Below are positions 35,537 to 44,183 of a stretch of 64,000 bases of DNA, piece by piece. The position numbers and the translations under genes are program-made. The first letter of the stretch is position 1. Each line of letters begins with the position of its first letter. The DNA is from Ketogulonicigenium robustum. GTDB lineage: Bacteria; Pseudomonadota; Alphaproteobacteria; Rhodobacterales; Rhodobacteraceae. The stretch is taken from positions 2,105,501-2,169,500 of the forward strand of contig NZ_CP019937.1 in assembly GCF_002117445.1 (NCBI RefSeq), read 5' to 3'. The notes beneath the pieces are model-generated. The model made no database searches. It was not told where the DNA came from and saw only the letters and a program-made list of their open reading frames with translations.

Positions 35537-37185
35537 CCGATTTGCTGCCCGCGGGTCTCAGCCTGATCACCGCCTGCCACGACCGCGCGGCCTTTCTGCG
35601 CCGCAGCCTGCCCACATGGCTGCGCCTGCCGGCCGAGGAGATCATCGTCGTCGACTGGGCCTCGCCCACCCCGCTGACGCGCGCGGCGTTGGGCGCCGAC
35701 CCCCGCATCAGGCTGGTGCGGGTCGAGACGGACGAAGGCTGGCACCTGCCCTCGGCCTACAACCTCGGGATCAGGTTGGCGCGCCATGCCACTATCGTGA
35801 AGCTGGATTGCGACGTCACCGCGCAGCCGTGGTTCGCGCAGGTCAATCGCATCGGCCCCAGCACCTTTCTGGCGGGCGACTGGCGTCATGCGGCGGCGGG
35901 GCAGCAACACCTGAACGGCAGCTTTATGGCACCCCACAGCGCGCTGATGGCGACGGGCGGCTTCAACGAATGGCTGCAGGGCTACGGCTGGGATGACGAC
36001 GACCTGTACGACCGCCTGCAGACCCACGGGCTAACCCGCCGCCTGCTGGCCCCCGGCAGCCTGTTCCACCACCCCCACCCCGACGCGCTACGCACCGATA
36101 GCAGCGGCGATAGCCCCGCCCTGCGGATTCAGACAAACCGCGCCCTCGCCCGCATTATGCCGCCTTGGGATGCCCGCAGCCCCGCGCGGCACTATACCGA
36201 AATCGCAGGCGATACCGCCGATCTGCACCTTACCGTCGCCCCCCGCATCGGCGCGCCCCGCCACTTTCTGGCCATGGCGCGCAGGCTGGCCCCCTACGCC
36301 CTGCTACCGCCCGAAGCCGCCAGCCTGTCCCCCGCCGCCGCCCGCCGCGCCTTGACCCAACCGCCGGCCCCCGCCATCGCCCGCGCGGGTGCCCCGATTT
36401 ATCTCGAGGTCGCGCACGGCCTCGGCAACCGCCTGCGCGTGCTTGCATCTGGAATGGCGCTGGCGGCGGCGGTGCAGCGTCCGCTGCACCTGATCTGGCC
36501 GCGCGATGTGCACTGCGCCGCCGACGCGCACGACCTGCTGCACCTTAGCCTGCCCTGCACCGACACCCCAGCCTACGACCCCGGCATGACCCTGCACGAC
36601 GCGACCGAGGGGCCGACCGGAAACCGCCCCCATCCCATAACCTTCGCCCCCAACCGCGCGGCGTATATTCGCAGCGCCACCGTGCTGAACCACCCCGCCG
36701 CCCGCAATATCCGCCCCCAGTTGCGGCACCTGCAGCCCGCCGCCCCCGTGACGGCGCTGCTGGCAGGCCAGCCCGCGCAATTCGCGCTGGCCGCGCATAT
36801 CCGCGCCGAAACCACCGCACCGGCGGACGACCCGCGCCAATGGGCGGCCAGCAGCGGCGCGGCCATCGCCCACTGGCGCGGGCTTGCAGGGGCCGACCGC
36901 TTCATTGCCCGCCTGTCGACTCTAACCGGCCCGATCGTGCTGGCGACCGACACCGCCGCCATCCGCAGCGCGCTGACCGCCGCGTTCGGCCGCCGCGTTA
37001 CCTGCCTTGCCGGGGCGCAATACGGCACACGCAGCCGCGCGCAGGTCATCCACGCCTTTGCCGAAATGCTGCTGCTGGCGCGCGGCGCCCATTTCCTCGC
37101 CAGCGGGTGGAGCGCGTTTTCAGAACTCGCCCACCTGCTGGCCCCTGAGACCCAGCAGATCGAAATCGCGGGGCGCGATTTCTGA
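35533..37185 (+). CDS. Two-domain glycosyltransferase: GT2 plus NodZ-like fucosyltransferase domain
   Basis: 550 residues. Residues 1-230 are a GT-A family 2 enzyme of the galactosyltransferase/chondroitin type (LSLITACHDRAAFLRRSLPTWL, EIIVVDWASPTPLTR, IVKLDCDVTA with DXD near 93-95, FNEWLQGYGWDDDDLYDRL). From about residue 290 a second domain opens with YLEVAHGLGNRLRVLASGMALAAAV and LHLIWPRDVHC, the pattern of NodZ/O-fucosyltransferase-like enzymes. It continues through AHIRAE and IVLATDT, the region where these bind GDP-fucose. This is the second double glycosyltransferase in the locus. The donor assignment is motif-based. Confidence 0.82.
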   Translation: MTDLLPAGLSLITACHDRAAFLRRSLPTWLRLPAEEIIVVDWASPTPLTRAALGADPRIRLVRVETDEGWHLPSAYNLGIRLARHATIVKLDCDVTAQPWFAQVNRIGPSTFLAGDWRHAAAGQQHLNGSFMAPHSALMATGGFNEWLQGYGWDDDDLYDRLQTHGLTRRLLAPGSLFHHPHPDALRTDSSGDSPALRIQTNRALARIMPPWDARSPARHYTEIAGDTADLHLTVAPRIGAPRHFLAMARRLAPYALLPPEAASLSPAAARRALTQPPAPAIARAGAPIYLEVAHGLGNRLRVLASGMALAAAVQRPLHLIWPRDVHCAADAHDLLHLSLPCTDTPAYDPGMTLHDATEGPTGNRPHPITFAPNRAAYIRSATVLNHPAARNIRPQLRHLQPAAPVTALLAGQPAQFALAAHIRAETTAPADDPRQWAASSGAAIAHWRGLAGADRFIARLSTLTGPIVLATDTAAIRSALTAAFGRRVTCLAGAQYGTRSRAQVIHAFAEMLLLARGAHFLASGWSAFSELAHLLAPETQQIEIAGRDF

Positions 37186-37264
37186 CACGCAACGTACGGG
37201 GGCCCCACCCGCCGGTAACCCGCGCCGCCTAGGCAAAGGGCAACCAGTTCAAACGGGGGCCATC

Positions 37265-38305
37265 ATGCCGCAATCAACCACCCGCCTCGCGCTGCCCTTG
37301 GTGCAACCTGCACAGGCGCAAAAACATGTCACCGTCAACGAATCGCTGACCCAACTGGATGCTGCGGTGCAAGCCAGCGTGCTGGGTACCACGCGCGCCA
37401 CGCCCCCCGCCGCGCCGGTCGACGGCCAGTGCTGGCTGGTCGCGGCAGGCGCAAGTGGCGCGTGGGCAGGCCAAGACGGCAGCGTCGCCATGCGCCTTGA
37501 CGACGGCTGGCACTTCACGCGCCCCACCATCGGCTGGCGCCTGTGGGACGCCGACAAAAGCCAACTGCTGGTGCTGGATGCCAACGGGTGGCAGGTCATC
37601 GGGGCGGCCGCAATGAACAACCTGCCGCGCATCGGCATCAACGCCAGCGCAGACGCGACGAACGTGCTGGCTGTCGCGGGCCCCGCCAGCTTACTCTACA
37701 ACCCCGCAGGTGGCCACCAACTGAAAGTGAACAAAGCCCAAACCACAGATTCGGCGACCCTGCTGTTCCAGTCCGGATGGTCGGGGCGCGCAGAAATGGG
37801 CCTTGCCGGCGAGGATGACTTCTCGGTCAAGGTCTCGGGCGACGGCGGCACCTTTCACACGGCGCTGCGCGCGGTCGCCGCCACAGGCAAAGTCGAAATG
37901 CCTCAAGGCGGCACAGTGCAAGGCAAGGCGCTGGTTCACTTGGGCAATCTGCTGGGGCCGGTCGCGATGACCGGCGGCGTCCCCACCGGGGCGGTGATCG
38001 AATCGGGAAGCAATACCAACGGCAGCTTCGTACGCTTCGCGAACGGCACCCAAATCTGCTGGCGCACCACGGCCAATCTGACGGCGAACACGGCGCAGGG
38101 GGCAAACTTTATTTCGGGCGCGTCGGCACAAACCTTTGCCCAACCCTTCGCCGCAGCGCCGAATGTGCAGGCGACGGCCAACGGCAGCACGCTGGTTTGG
38201 GCCTATGCAACCGCCACCACGGCCACTGCCACCACGCTGCGCTTGGCCGCGCCCGTGCAAAATGCCGCCGGAACGATCACGATTTTCGCAATCGGTAGCT
38301 GGTAA
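37265..38305 (+). CDS. DUF2793-containing protein
   Basis: 346 residues from the ATG at 37265. Residues 5-110 match DUF2793 (LALPLVQPAQAQKHVTVNESLTQLDAAVQ, WLVAAGASGAWAGQDGSVAMRLDDGW, GWRLWDADKSQLLVLDANGW). The C-terminal ~200 residues are Ala/Thr/Gly-rich beta structure ending in ITIFAIGSW. DUF2793 proteins occur as phage-like and gene-transfer-agent virion components; to my recollection the Rhodobacter capsulatus GTA head-spike protein, which binds capsule, carries this domain. Its place at the end of a capsule locus fits a capsule-binding role. A 12-bp hairpin follows. Confidence 0.8.
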   Translation: MPQSTTRLALPLVQPAQAQKHVTVNESLTQLDAAVQASVLGTTRATPPAAPVDGQCWLVAAGASGAWAGQDGSVAMRLDDGWHFTRPTIGWRLWDADKSQLLVLDANGWQVIGAAAMNNLPRIGINASADATNVLAVAGPASLLYNPAGGHQLKVNKAQTTDSATLLFQSGWSGRAEMGLAGEDDFSVKVSGDGGTFHTALRAVAATGKVEMPQGGTVQGKALVHLGNLLGPVAMTGGVPTGAVIESGSNTNGSFVRFANGTQICWRTTANLTANTAQGANFISGASAQTFAQPFAAAPNVQATANGSTLVWAYATATTATATTLRLAAPVQNAAGTITIFAIGSW

Positions 38306-38317
38306 TAGAACTGCACA

Positions 38318-38345
38318 GACTTTGTGCGCACCGGCGCACAAAGTC
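38318..38345 (+). terminator. Hairpin ending the capsule gene string
   Basis: Perfect 12-bp stem GACTTTGTGCGC/GCGCACAAAGTC with loop ACCG, 13 bp after the DUF2793 stop. It lacks a T-run, so it may act as an RNA 3' stabiliser or a Rho-assisted terminator. Confidence 0.6.
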
Positions 38346-38440
38346 CCCTTGTGCCGCGCCGCGCCGCGGCGCACGTTGGGCCTTGGACTAGCCTGCCGCA
38401 GCCACGGACGCTGCGCCATGCTCCGCAGAAGGAACAATGA

Positions 38441-39613
38441 ATGTCGACCGAGACCCCCTTGGATCCGCAACATTTTCGCCGTGTCATGGGCCACTACCCC
38501 ACGGGCGTTGTCCTAGCGACCGCGCTTGACCAGCAAGGCGACCCGATCGGCATGGTCGTCGGCTCGTTCACCTCGGTCTCGCTCGATCCGCCGCTGGTGG
38601 CCTATCTGCCTACAAAATCATCCGGCACCTACGCCAGAATGCGCCACGCGACCCATCTGGTGTTCAACGTGCTGTCAGCCGATCAAACCGACCTCTGCCG
38701 CAGGTTTGCCTCGCGCGCGGTGACCGACAAATGGACGGGCGTGGCATGGCACCCCTCGGCCAACGGCCTGCCCATCCTCGACGAAGCCGTCGCCTGGATC
38801 GAGGGCGAGGTCCAGCAAGTCATCGATGCGGGTGACCACGATCTGGTCTTCCTGCGCGTGCAGGATCTGGCTGCACCGAACGACACGCTGCCGCTGGTCT
38901 TCTTCCAAGGCGGCTATGGCCGCTTTTCGCCGCGTTCGCTGGTCATGCCCCCGGGCCAAGACATGTTCGCGCAACTGCGCTTGGCCGAGCGCGCCCGCCC
39001 CGTCCTCGAATCGCTGGGCGAGGAAACCAACCTCGAAAGCGGCCTGCTGGGCCAGATCGGGTCCGATCTGGTGCTGCTCGCCTCGGCCGCCCCCCTCGAT
39101 GCCGAGGTGCTGCCCCAAAGCCTCGGGAACCGGCTGCCGTTCATTCCGCCCTCGGGGTCTGTCTTCGTCGCTTGGGCGGGCGAGGCTGCGGCCGACCACT
39201 GGCTTTCGCTCGCGCCGACACCGCTGGATGATGCCCTGCGCGCGCATCTGCGCCAGAACCTCGAACGCGTGCGCGAACGCGGCTATTCCATCGTTCTGGA
39301 ATCCAGCCAACACGCCGCGATCGACCGTGACAGCGCCGCCCTGTCCGCCGACCGGCTGACCCCCGCAGGCCACCGCCGCCTGCAAACCGCCATCGCCGCG
39401 CTGGCCGATAGTTACGAACCCGAAACCCTGCCCGCCGACGCACGCGTGCGCGTGCTGACCGTGCCGGTGCGCGACAGCGCCGGGCGTGTGGTGATCGGCC
39501 TGCAACTGCGCAACCTGCCCGCCGGCCTGACGCAAGCGGCGATCGACACCCTTGCCCAGCGCATGCAAACGCTCGCCCTGCGTGTCTCGGAAACCTGCAT
39601 GGGGGCCGACTGA
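38441..39613 (+). CDS. Flavin reductase-like domain fused to IclR-type effector domain
   Basis: 390 residues. Residues 5-165 are a flavin reductase-like (DIM6/NTAB) domain that binds FMN: FRRVMGHYPTGVVLATA, VVGSFTSVSLDPPLVAYLPTKSS, FNVLSADQ, DLVFLRVQDL. Residues ~185-385 resemble the IclR C-terminal sensing domain (LESLGEETNLESGLLGQIGSDLVLLASA, LRQNLERVRERGYSIVLESS, RVRVLTVPVRDSAGRVVIGLQLRNLP). No helix-turn-helix is present, so it is not a classical IclR regulator. Such hybrids are reported for two-component monooxygenase reductases, where the sensing domain controls flavin reduction. Start AGGAACAATGA.ATG is well placed. Confidence 0.87.
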   Translation: MSTETPLDPQHFRRVMGHYPTGVVLATALDQQGDPIGMVVGSFTSVSLDPPLVAYLPTKSSGTYARMRHATHLVFNVLSADQTDLCRRFASRAVTDKWTGVAWHPSANGLPILDEAVAWIEGEVQQVIDAGDHDLVFLRVQDLAAPNDTLPLVFFQGGYGRFSPRSLVMPPGQDMFAQLRLAERARPVLESLGEETNLESGLLGQIGSDLVLLASAAPLDAEVLPQSLGNRLPFIPPSGSVFVAWAGEAAADHWLSLAPTPLDDALRAHLRQNLERVRERGYSIVLESSQHAAIDRDSAALSADRLTPAGHRRLQTAIAALADSYEPETLPADARVRVLTVPVRDSAGRVVIGLQLRNLPAGLTQAAIDTLAQRMQTLALRVSETCMGAD

Positions 39614-39685
39614 TCGCCCCCCTTCCATCTCCCTGCGGGCGGGCGCATGCTGCGCCAAAACACAGCCTCAACAGGGAAGAATGGA

Positions 39686-40795
39686 ATGAAGGTTGCAATC
39701 GTAGGGGCCGGCATCGGCGGCCTGTCTGTGGCATGGGCGCTGCGCAAACGCGGCGTCGATGTCATGATCTTCGATCAAGGCGACATCCCCAGTCTCACGG
39801 CCAGTTCAAACGATGAACACCGCATCACGCGGCATACCTACGGCGGCCTGCCGGGGTATGCCGCGCTGATGCCCCACGCTTTCGCCACCTATGACCGCAT
39901 CTGGCAAGACATCGGCACATCACACTACCTGCCGACCGGCATCGTCTATGCCATGCGCGGCGGCGCGGACGAATATGACGAAATCGCCGCCGACCTCTCG
40001 CCGCTTGGCATCGCCCACAGCCGCCTGTCGCTGGCCGAACTTGAATCTCGCGTGCCGTTCCTCTCGCTTGATGGTGTCACCAGCGCCTATCAGGCAGGCG
40101 GTTCGGGTATTTTGCTGGCAGGGCGCATCGTGCGCGATCTGGCCCACTGGCTGCGCGAAAACGGGGCCGAGATGTACCCGAACAGCCGCGTCACCGCCGT
40201 CGACCCCGATGCCGCTACCGTCACGGTCGGCCAACAGGTCTACAGCGCCGATGTGGTGGTGGTGGCCGCGGGCGCATGGGTGACAAACCTGCTGCCGAAA
40301 CTGGCTGATCGCCTCACACCTTCGCGCCAGATGGTGATGTACCTCCAGCCCCCCGCCCACCATGCGGCCAGCTGGGCACAGGCCCCCGTTCTGATCGACG
40401 TCGGCCCCAGCTACGGCGCCTATGTGCTGCCCCCGCAAGGCGGCATGCGCCTGAAAATCGGCGACCACCGCTTTACCCGCATCGGCCACGGCGACGATGA
40501 CCGCATCGCGACCGACTTCGACATCGCCCCCGTTCTGGCCGCCGCCCAAACCGCCTTCCGCGATTTCGACCAATACACGATCCTAGAAAACAAGGTCTGC
40601 TACTACACCGTCTCGGATGACGAGCGTTTCGTCATCGAACCCATCTGCGGCGCGGGCTGGGTGCTCAGCGCCTGCTCGGGCCACGGGTTCAAGCTGGGCG
40701 CGCTGATGGGCGAGGGTCTGGCCCGCACCCTGACAGGCGACACCCCCGCAGGCGATGTCACCGCATGGGCCGCAGGTAAAACCGCCGGCGCGTGA
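39686..40795 (+). CDS. FAD-dependent amine/sarcosine-type oxidoreductase (DAO family)
   Basis: 369 residues from the ATG at 39686, chosen for the AGGGAAGAATGGA site and because the Rossmann motif VAIVGAGIGGLSVAWALRKRGVDVMIFDQ then starts at residue 3. DAO-family features are SSNDEHRITRHTYGG, GSGILLAGRIVRDLAHWLRENG, ADVVVVAAGAWVTNLLPKL and the C-terminal GWVLSACSGHGFKLGALMGEGLA. These match the monomeric sarcosine oxidase/N-methyltryptophan oxidase group. Adjacent to the flavin reductase fusion and possibly co-transcribed with it. The substrate is unknown. Confidence 0.85.
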   Translation: MKVAIVGAGIGGLSVAWALRKRGVDVMIFDQGDIPSLTASSNDEHRITRHTYGGLPGYAALMPHAFATYDRIWQDIGTSHYLPTGIVYAMRGGADEYDEIAADLSPLGIAHSRLSLAELESRVPFLSLDGVTSAYQAGGSGILLAGRIVRDLAHWLRENGAEMYPNSRVTAVDPDAATVTVGQQVYSADVVVVAAGAWVTNLLPKLADRLTPSRQMVMYLQPPAHHAASWAQAPVLIDVGPSYGAYVLPPQGGMRLKIGDHRFTRIGHGDDDRIATDFDIAPVLAAAQTAFRDFDQYTILENKVCYYTVSDDERFVIEPICGAGWVLSACSGHGFKLGALMGEGLARTLTGDTPAGDVTAWAAGKTAGA

Positions 40796-40858
40796 TCTAA
40801 AATGGCTGGCGGGCTAGCGTTGACAAGCCCGCCAATCCAAGCGAAACCGCCCCAGCGT

Positions 40859-40935
40859 GGCCCCGTAGCTCAACTGGATAGAGCACGGACCTTCTAAGTC
40901 TGGGGTTGAGGGTTCAAGTCCTTCCGGGGTCGCCA
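40859..40935 (+). tRNA. tRNA-Arg(UCU)
   Basis: 77 nt with encoded CCA. Acceptor GGCCCCG/CGGGGTC, D-arm TAGCTCAACTGGATAGAGCA, anticodon stem CGGAC/GTCTG around CTTCTAA (anticodon TCT), T-arm AGGGTTCAAGTCCTT. Confidence 0.96.
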
Positions 40936-40949
40936 CATTCCGCGCCGTC

Positions 40950-41843
40950 TCAAATCAGCACATAACGATCGGGCCGGATCGGTTCGGGCAGATCTGTCTC
41001 GCCCATGGCAGCGCGCATGTTGATTTCAACCGCACGGGCATAGGCGGCGATCGGCAGGTTGTTCGGCATTAGGCCGAACGGCTCCTCTAGCTCGGCGCCC
41101 AGCGCGTCAAGGCCGAAGAAGGTATAGGCCATCAGCATCACGGCCAGCGGCGTGCCCCACCCCAAAAAGTCGGCAAACCCAAAGGGCAGCATAAAGCAGA
41201 ACAGATAGGCCGTCCGGTGCAGCAGCAGCGTATAGGCGAAGGGCAAGGGCGTGTTGGCCAGCCGCTCGCAGGAAATCTGCGCGGCACACAAAGTGGCGAC
41301 ATGGCGGTTCAGGGCATACGACTCGCTCGGCTCGATCTGGCGGTCGCGCAGCAGCTGGCCCAACTGGGCGGTCATCTCGGTCAAAATCGCCTCGGGCGGG
41401 CTAAGCCGCGCTAGGGGCGTATCACCAATGTTTTTCTTTTCGCCCGGTCGCAGCACGCGCACGGTTGCCGCGGCAAAGGCGATCACCTGCGTCAGCAGCG
41501 CCTGACGGGCGGGGTTCAGCACGCCGTCGCGGTCCAGCACCACGCTTTGGCGCGCGAAATCGTTGCTGGTCTGGATCATCAACCCCCATAGCTTGCGCCC
41601 TTCCCACCAGCGGTCATAGCTGGCGGTGTTGCGAAAGCTGAGGAAAACCGAAAGGGCAATGCCGATCAGTGCAAATGGCGCGGGGTTCACCCCCCGCACG
41701 ACATCAGGGAAAAAGTGGTGCGCCGTGACAATCGCAAGCGACATCAGGCCAATCATCACCAGCTGCACCCATATGCGCTGAATGACACCACCACGAAGTA
41801 AAAAGAGCAAAAGAAAAGCGTTGGGTCGCTTGCGAACGATCAT
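40950..41843 (-). CDS. Bestrophin/UPF0187-family channel-like membrane protein (YneE-type)
   Basis: 297 residues, the standard length. The N-terminus IVRKRPNAFLLLFLLRGGVIQRIWVQLVMIGLMSLAIV and the family signature FALIGIALSVFLSFRNTASYDRWWEGRKLWG identify bacterial bestrophins. Helices near 18-40, 55-75, 200-220 and 225-245 follow; LGAELEEPFGLMPNNLPI is the conserved C-terminal belt. Homologues form pentameric ion channels; selectivity is not predictable here. Transcribed toward tRNA-Arg(UCU), independent of the pqq operon upstream. Confidence 0.92.
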   Translation of the reverse strand: MIVRKRPNAFLLLFLLRGGVIQRIWVQLVMIGLMSLAIVTAHHFFPDVVRGVNPAPFALIGIALSVFLSFRNTASYDRWWEGRKLWGLMIQTSNDFARQSVVLDRDGVLNPARQALLTQVIAFAAATVRVLRPGEKKNIGDTPLARLSPPEAILTEMTAQLGQLLRDRQIEPSESYALNRHVATLCAAQISCERLANTPLPFAYTLLLHRTAYLFCFMLPFGFADFLGWGTPLAVMLMAYTFFGLDALGAELEEPFGLMPNNLPIAAYARAVEINMRAAMGETDLPEPIRPDRYVLI

Positions 41844-41957
41844 TTTTGGCAGACTCGGCTGAAATGGATCAGCCTTCCAGACGCCTGCCCTTATACCATG
41901 TCAATCAGCGGCGCTGTCGCACCCTGTCGCACCCCATCGGGATGTTGCGGTGCGACA

Positions 41958-43124
41958 TCACCCATCCAGTCGTGCATTCGCAAAATTACGATAGAGGAAG
42001 GCATCCTCTTTGGCCGCCGCTTCGCCCAGCGCGGTGCGGAAAATACTGTCATGCAGGGGCGATTTCGCGCAGGCTGGATCGGTCGCACCGGCATCCTTGG
42101 CTAAGGCATAGGCCTGGCACCGGCACCCGCCAAAGTCGATTTCCTTGAAGGCGCAGCTTTTGCACGGCTCGGGCATCCAATCGGTGCCGCGATAGCAGTT
42201 CATCGCGTCCGAATTGTGCCAGATCCACTCTAATGATCGCTCTTTCAGGCTATCAAAACGCAGCTCGGTGATCGTCTCGGCCGCGTGACAGGGCAGCACA
42301 TGCCCCGAGGGACTGATGTTGAAAAACTGCCGTCCCCACCCGCCCATGCACTGCTTGGGCCGCGCGGCGTAGTAATCGGGGATGACGTAATCAATCTCCA
42401 GCACCCCCTTCAGACGGGCGCGGGCCTCTTCGACGATCTGAGTGGTTTCCTCGAGCTGGGCAAAGCTGGGCATCAGGGCTTGGCGGTTTTTCAGCGCCCA
42501 GCCGTAGTATTGCACATTGGCGACCTCTAGCCGGCTTGCGCCCCATTCAAGCGCCTTTTCGATGATCTGCGGCAGTTCCGGCAGGTTCTGGCGGTGAACA
42601 ACGGCGTTCACGGTCAGCGCAAGGCCTGCCTCAAGCGTCCATGTGGCGGTGTCGTGCTTTCTGGGCAGGGCGTTTTTGAACCCGCCGATCAGGTCGGACA
42701 TTTGCCCCGTCGCGCCCTGAATCGACACCTGCACATGCGACAGCCCTGCATCCGCCAAGCGGAACATGCGATCGCGCGTCATCATCACGCCCGATGTAAT
42801 CAGGTTGGAATAAAGCCCAACTTCAGATGCGTGCTGAACCAGCGCCTCGAGGTCCTTGCGGACGGTCGGTTCGCCGCCTGAAAAGTGGATCTGCAGCACC
42901 CCGAGGTCGGCCATCTGGGTCATGGCGCTGACCCATTGCTCGGTCGTCATCTCGCGGCTGGCCTGTTCCAGCTGGATCGGGTTCGAGCAGTAGCCGCATT
43001 GCAGTGGACAGCGGTGGGTCAGTTCGGCCAGCACCGCCAGCGGCAGGCCATAGGTGTTGCGGGCATCGACGGCTTTGCCAACGATACGGAACGGATCATG
43101 TGCAGCGGGCAGGCCATCATCCAT
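41958..43124 (-). CDS. pqqE: PQQ biosynthesis radical SAM enzyme PqqE
   Basis: 388 residues from the ATG at 43124 (MDDGLPAAHDP); the open frame to 43199 runs through pqqD and is not used. The radical SAM cluster is CPLQCGYC (CxxxCxxC) near residue 42. The C-terminal SPASM domain binding auxiliary clusters is seen as QCMGGWGRQFFNISPSGHVLPCH and PCKSCAFKEIDFGGCRCQAYAL. PqqE crosslinks the Glu and Tyr side chains of PqqA, the first committed step of PQQ assembly, while PqqD holds the peptide. It overlaps pqqD by 8 bp and is the last gene of the operon. Confidence 0.97.
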   Translation of the reverse strand: MDDGLPAAHDPFRIVGKAVDARNTYGLPLAVLAELTHRCPLQCGYCSNPIQLEQASREMTTEQWVSAMTQMADLGVLQIHFSGGEPTVRKDLEALVQHASEVGLYSNLITSGVMMTRDRMFRLADAGLSHVQVSIQGATGQMSDLIGGFKNALPRKHDTATWTLEAGLALTVNAVVHRQNLPELPQIIEKALEWGASRLEVANVQYYGWALKNRQALMPSFAQLEETTQIVEEARARLKGVLEIDYVIPDYYAARPKQCMGGWGRQFFNISPSGHVLPCHAAETITELRFDSLKERSLEWIWHNSDAMNCYRGTDWMPEPCKSCAFKEIDFGGCRCQAYALAKDAGATDPACAKSPLHDSIFRTALGEAAAKEDAFLYRNFANARLDG

Positions 43125-43419
43125 GGCGGGCGGGCTCCTCGGACAGCAGGTAGCCCCGATTGGCAAGGTCTTGCAGCACGTCGATGACATCTGCCGCAAT
43201 CACGTCGCGCGGGGCGTTGTATTTGGCGGCCAGCCGGTCGATGGCACCCGCCAACGGGCCGCCGTCCAGTTCCTGCAACACCGCCACGCAGGTTTCATCG
43301 GGGACGAGGATCTTTTCGGGGGCCAGCAGCAGCCACAACCCCCGCGCTTTGTCCCAGCGCAGGCGCACTTGGCGGTGCAGGCGCAGGGGCAGATCCTCGG
43401 TGATGGTCAGGCTGGCCAT
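43117..43419 (-). CDS. pqqD: PqqA-binding protein PqqD
   Basis: 100 residues from the ATG at 43419 (MASLTITEDLPLRL), just downstream of pqqC and matching the usual ~90-100 residues. RiPP-recognition-element fold; conserved HRQVRLRWDKARGLWLLLAPEKILVPDETCVAVLQELDG. It chaperones the PqqA peptide to PqqE. Confidence 0.95.
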   Translation of the reverse strand: MASLTITEDLPLRLHRQVRLRWDKARGLWLLLAPEKILVPDETCVAVLQELDGGPLAGAIDRLAAKYNAPRDVIAADVIDVLQDLANRGYLLSEEPARHG

Positions 43420-44183
43420 CACGCCCAATCCTTGGGGTCGAACACACCGGGGGGCGGGTGCCCCTCGACATAGGCGTGCTGCAGGGCGTCCAGCTGTGTC
43501 CACAGCACGTTGCATTTGAAGATCAGCGCCTCGACCACGCGCTGGCGTTCTTCGGGGGTGCGGGCATTGCGCTTGACGTAATCAAGGCAGAAGTCCGCGT
43601 CTTTCGTGGCCTGTTCGACGCGGCGGGTGAAGTATTTCATCACGCCGGGGTTCACAAAATCATAGTGTTCCAGCATGCCCGCAATGCGTTCTTTGTGGAT
43701 CTGCGGGGCGAAAACCTCGGTCAGGGCAGATGCCACGGCCTCGAGCGGGGTGCGGTCGCGGACAAAATTGATATAGGCATCAACCGCAAAGCGGGTTGCG
43801 GGCAGGATGCCGACGGTCGAGGTGACGTAGTCGCGCGGCAGGCCCAGCGCGTCGGTCAGCACCAGCCAGCGTTCGATCCCGCCTTCCTCGCCATGGGTGT
43901 TGCCGTCGTGATCCTCAATCCGTTGGCGCCATTCCAGCCGCACGGCATGGTCGCGAAAGCGCGACAGCACCACCGCGTCTTTGATCGGGATCGAGCTTTG
44001 GTAGTAATACCGGTTCAGCGCCCAAGCCTGCACCTGCGCCTTGTTTAACTGGCCGCTGTGCAGCAGGTGATGGAAAGGGTGCAGGTTGTGGTAGCGCGTG
44101 GCGCCGATCTCGCGCAGGCGGGTTTCCAGCTGTTCGGGGGTGTCCAGCGGGCGGGGCGCGGGATCAAGAACGAGGTCTTTCAT
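43419..44183 (-). CDS. pqqC: Pyrroloquinoline-quinone synthase PqqC
   Basis: 254 residues, TENA/heme-oxygenase-like helical fold. PqqC performs the final cyclisation and eight-electron oxidation giving PQQ without a metal. Family motifs: YHNLHPFHHLLHSGQLNKAQVQAWALNRYYYQSSIPIKDA near 33-72, DHDGNTHGEEGGIERWL, and EHYDFVNPGVMKYFTRRVEQA. One-base overlap with pqqD and 4-bp overlap with pqqB. Confidence 0.97.
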   Translation of the reverse strand: MKDLVLDPAPRPLDTPEQLETRLREIGATRYHNLHPFHHLLHSGQLNKAQVQAWALNRYYYQSSIPIKDAVVLSRFRDHAVRLEWRQRIEDHDGNTHGEEGGIERWLVLTDALGLPRDYVTSTVGILPATRFAVDAYINFVRDRTPLEAVASALTEVFAPQIHKERIAGMLEHYDFVNPGVMKYFTRRVEQATKDADFCLDYVKRNARTPEERQRVVEALIFKCNVLWTQLDALQHAYVEGHPPPGVFDPKDWA

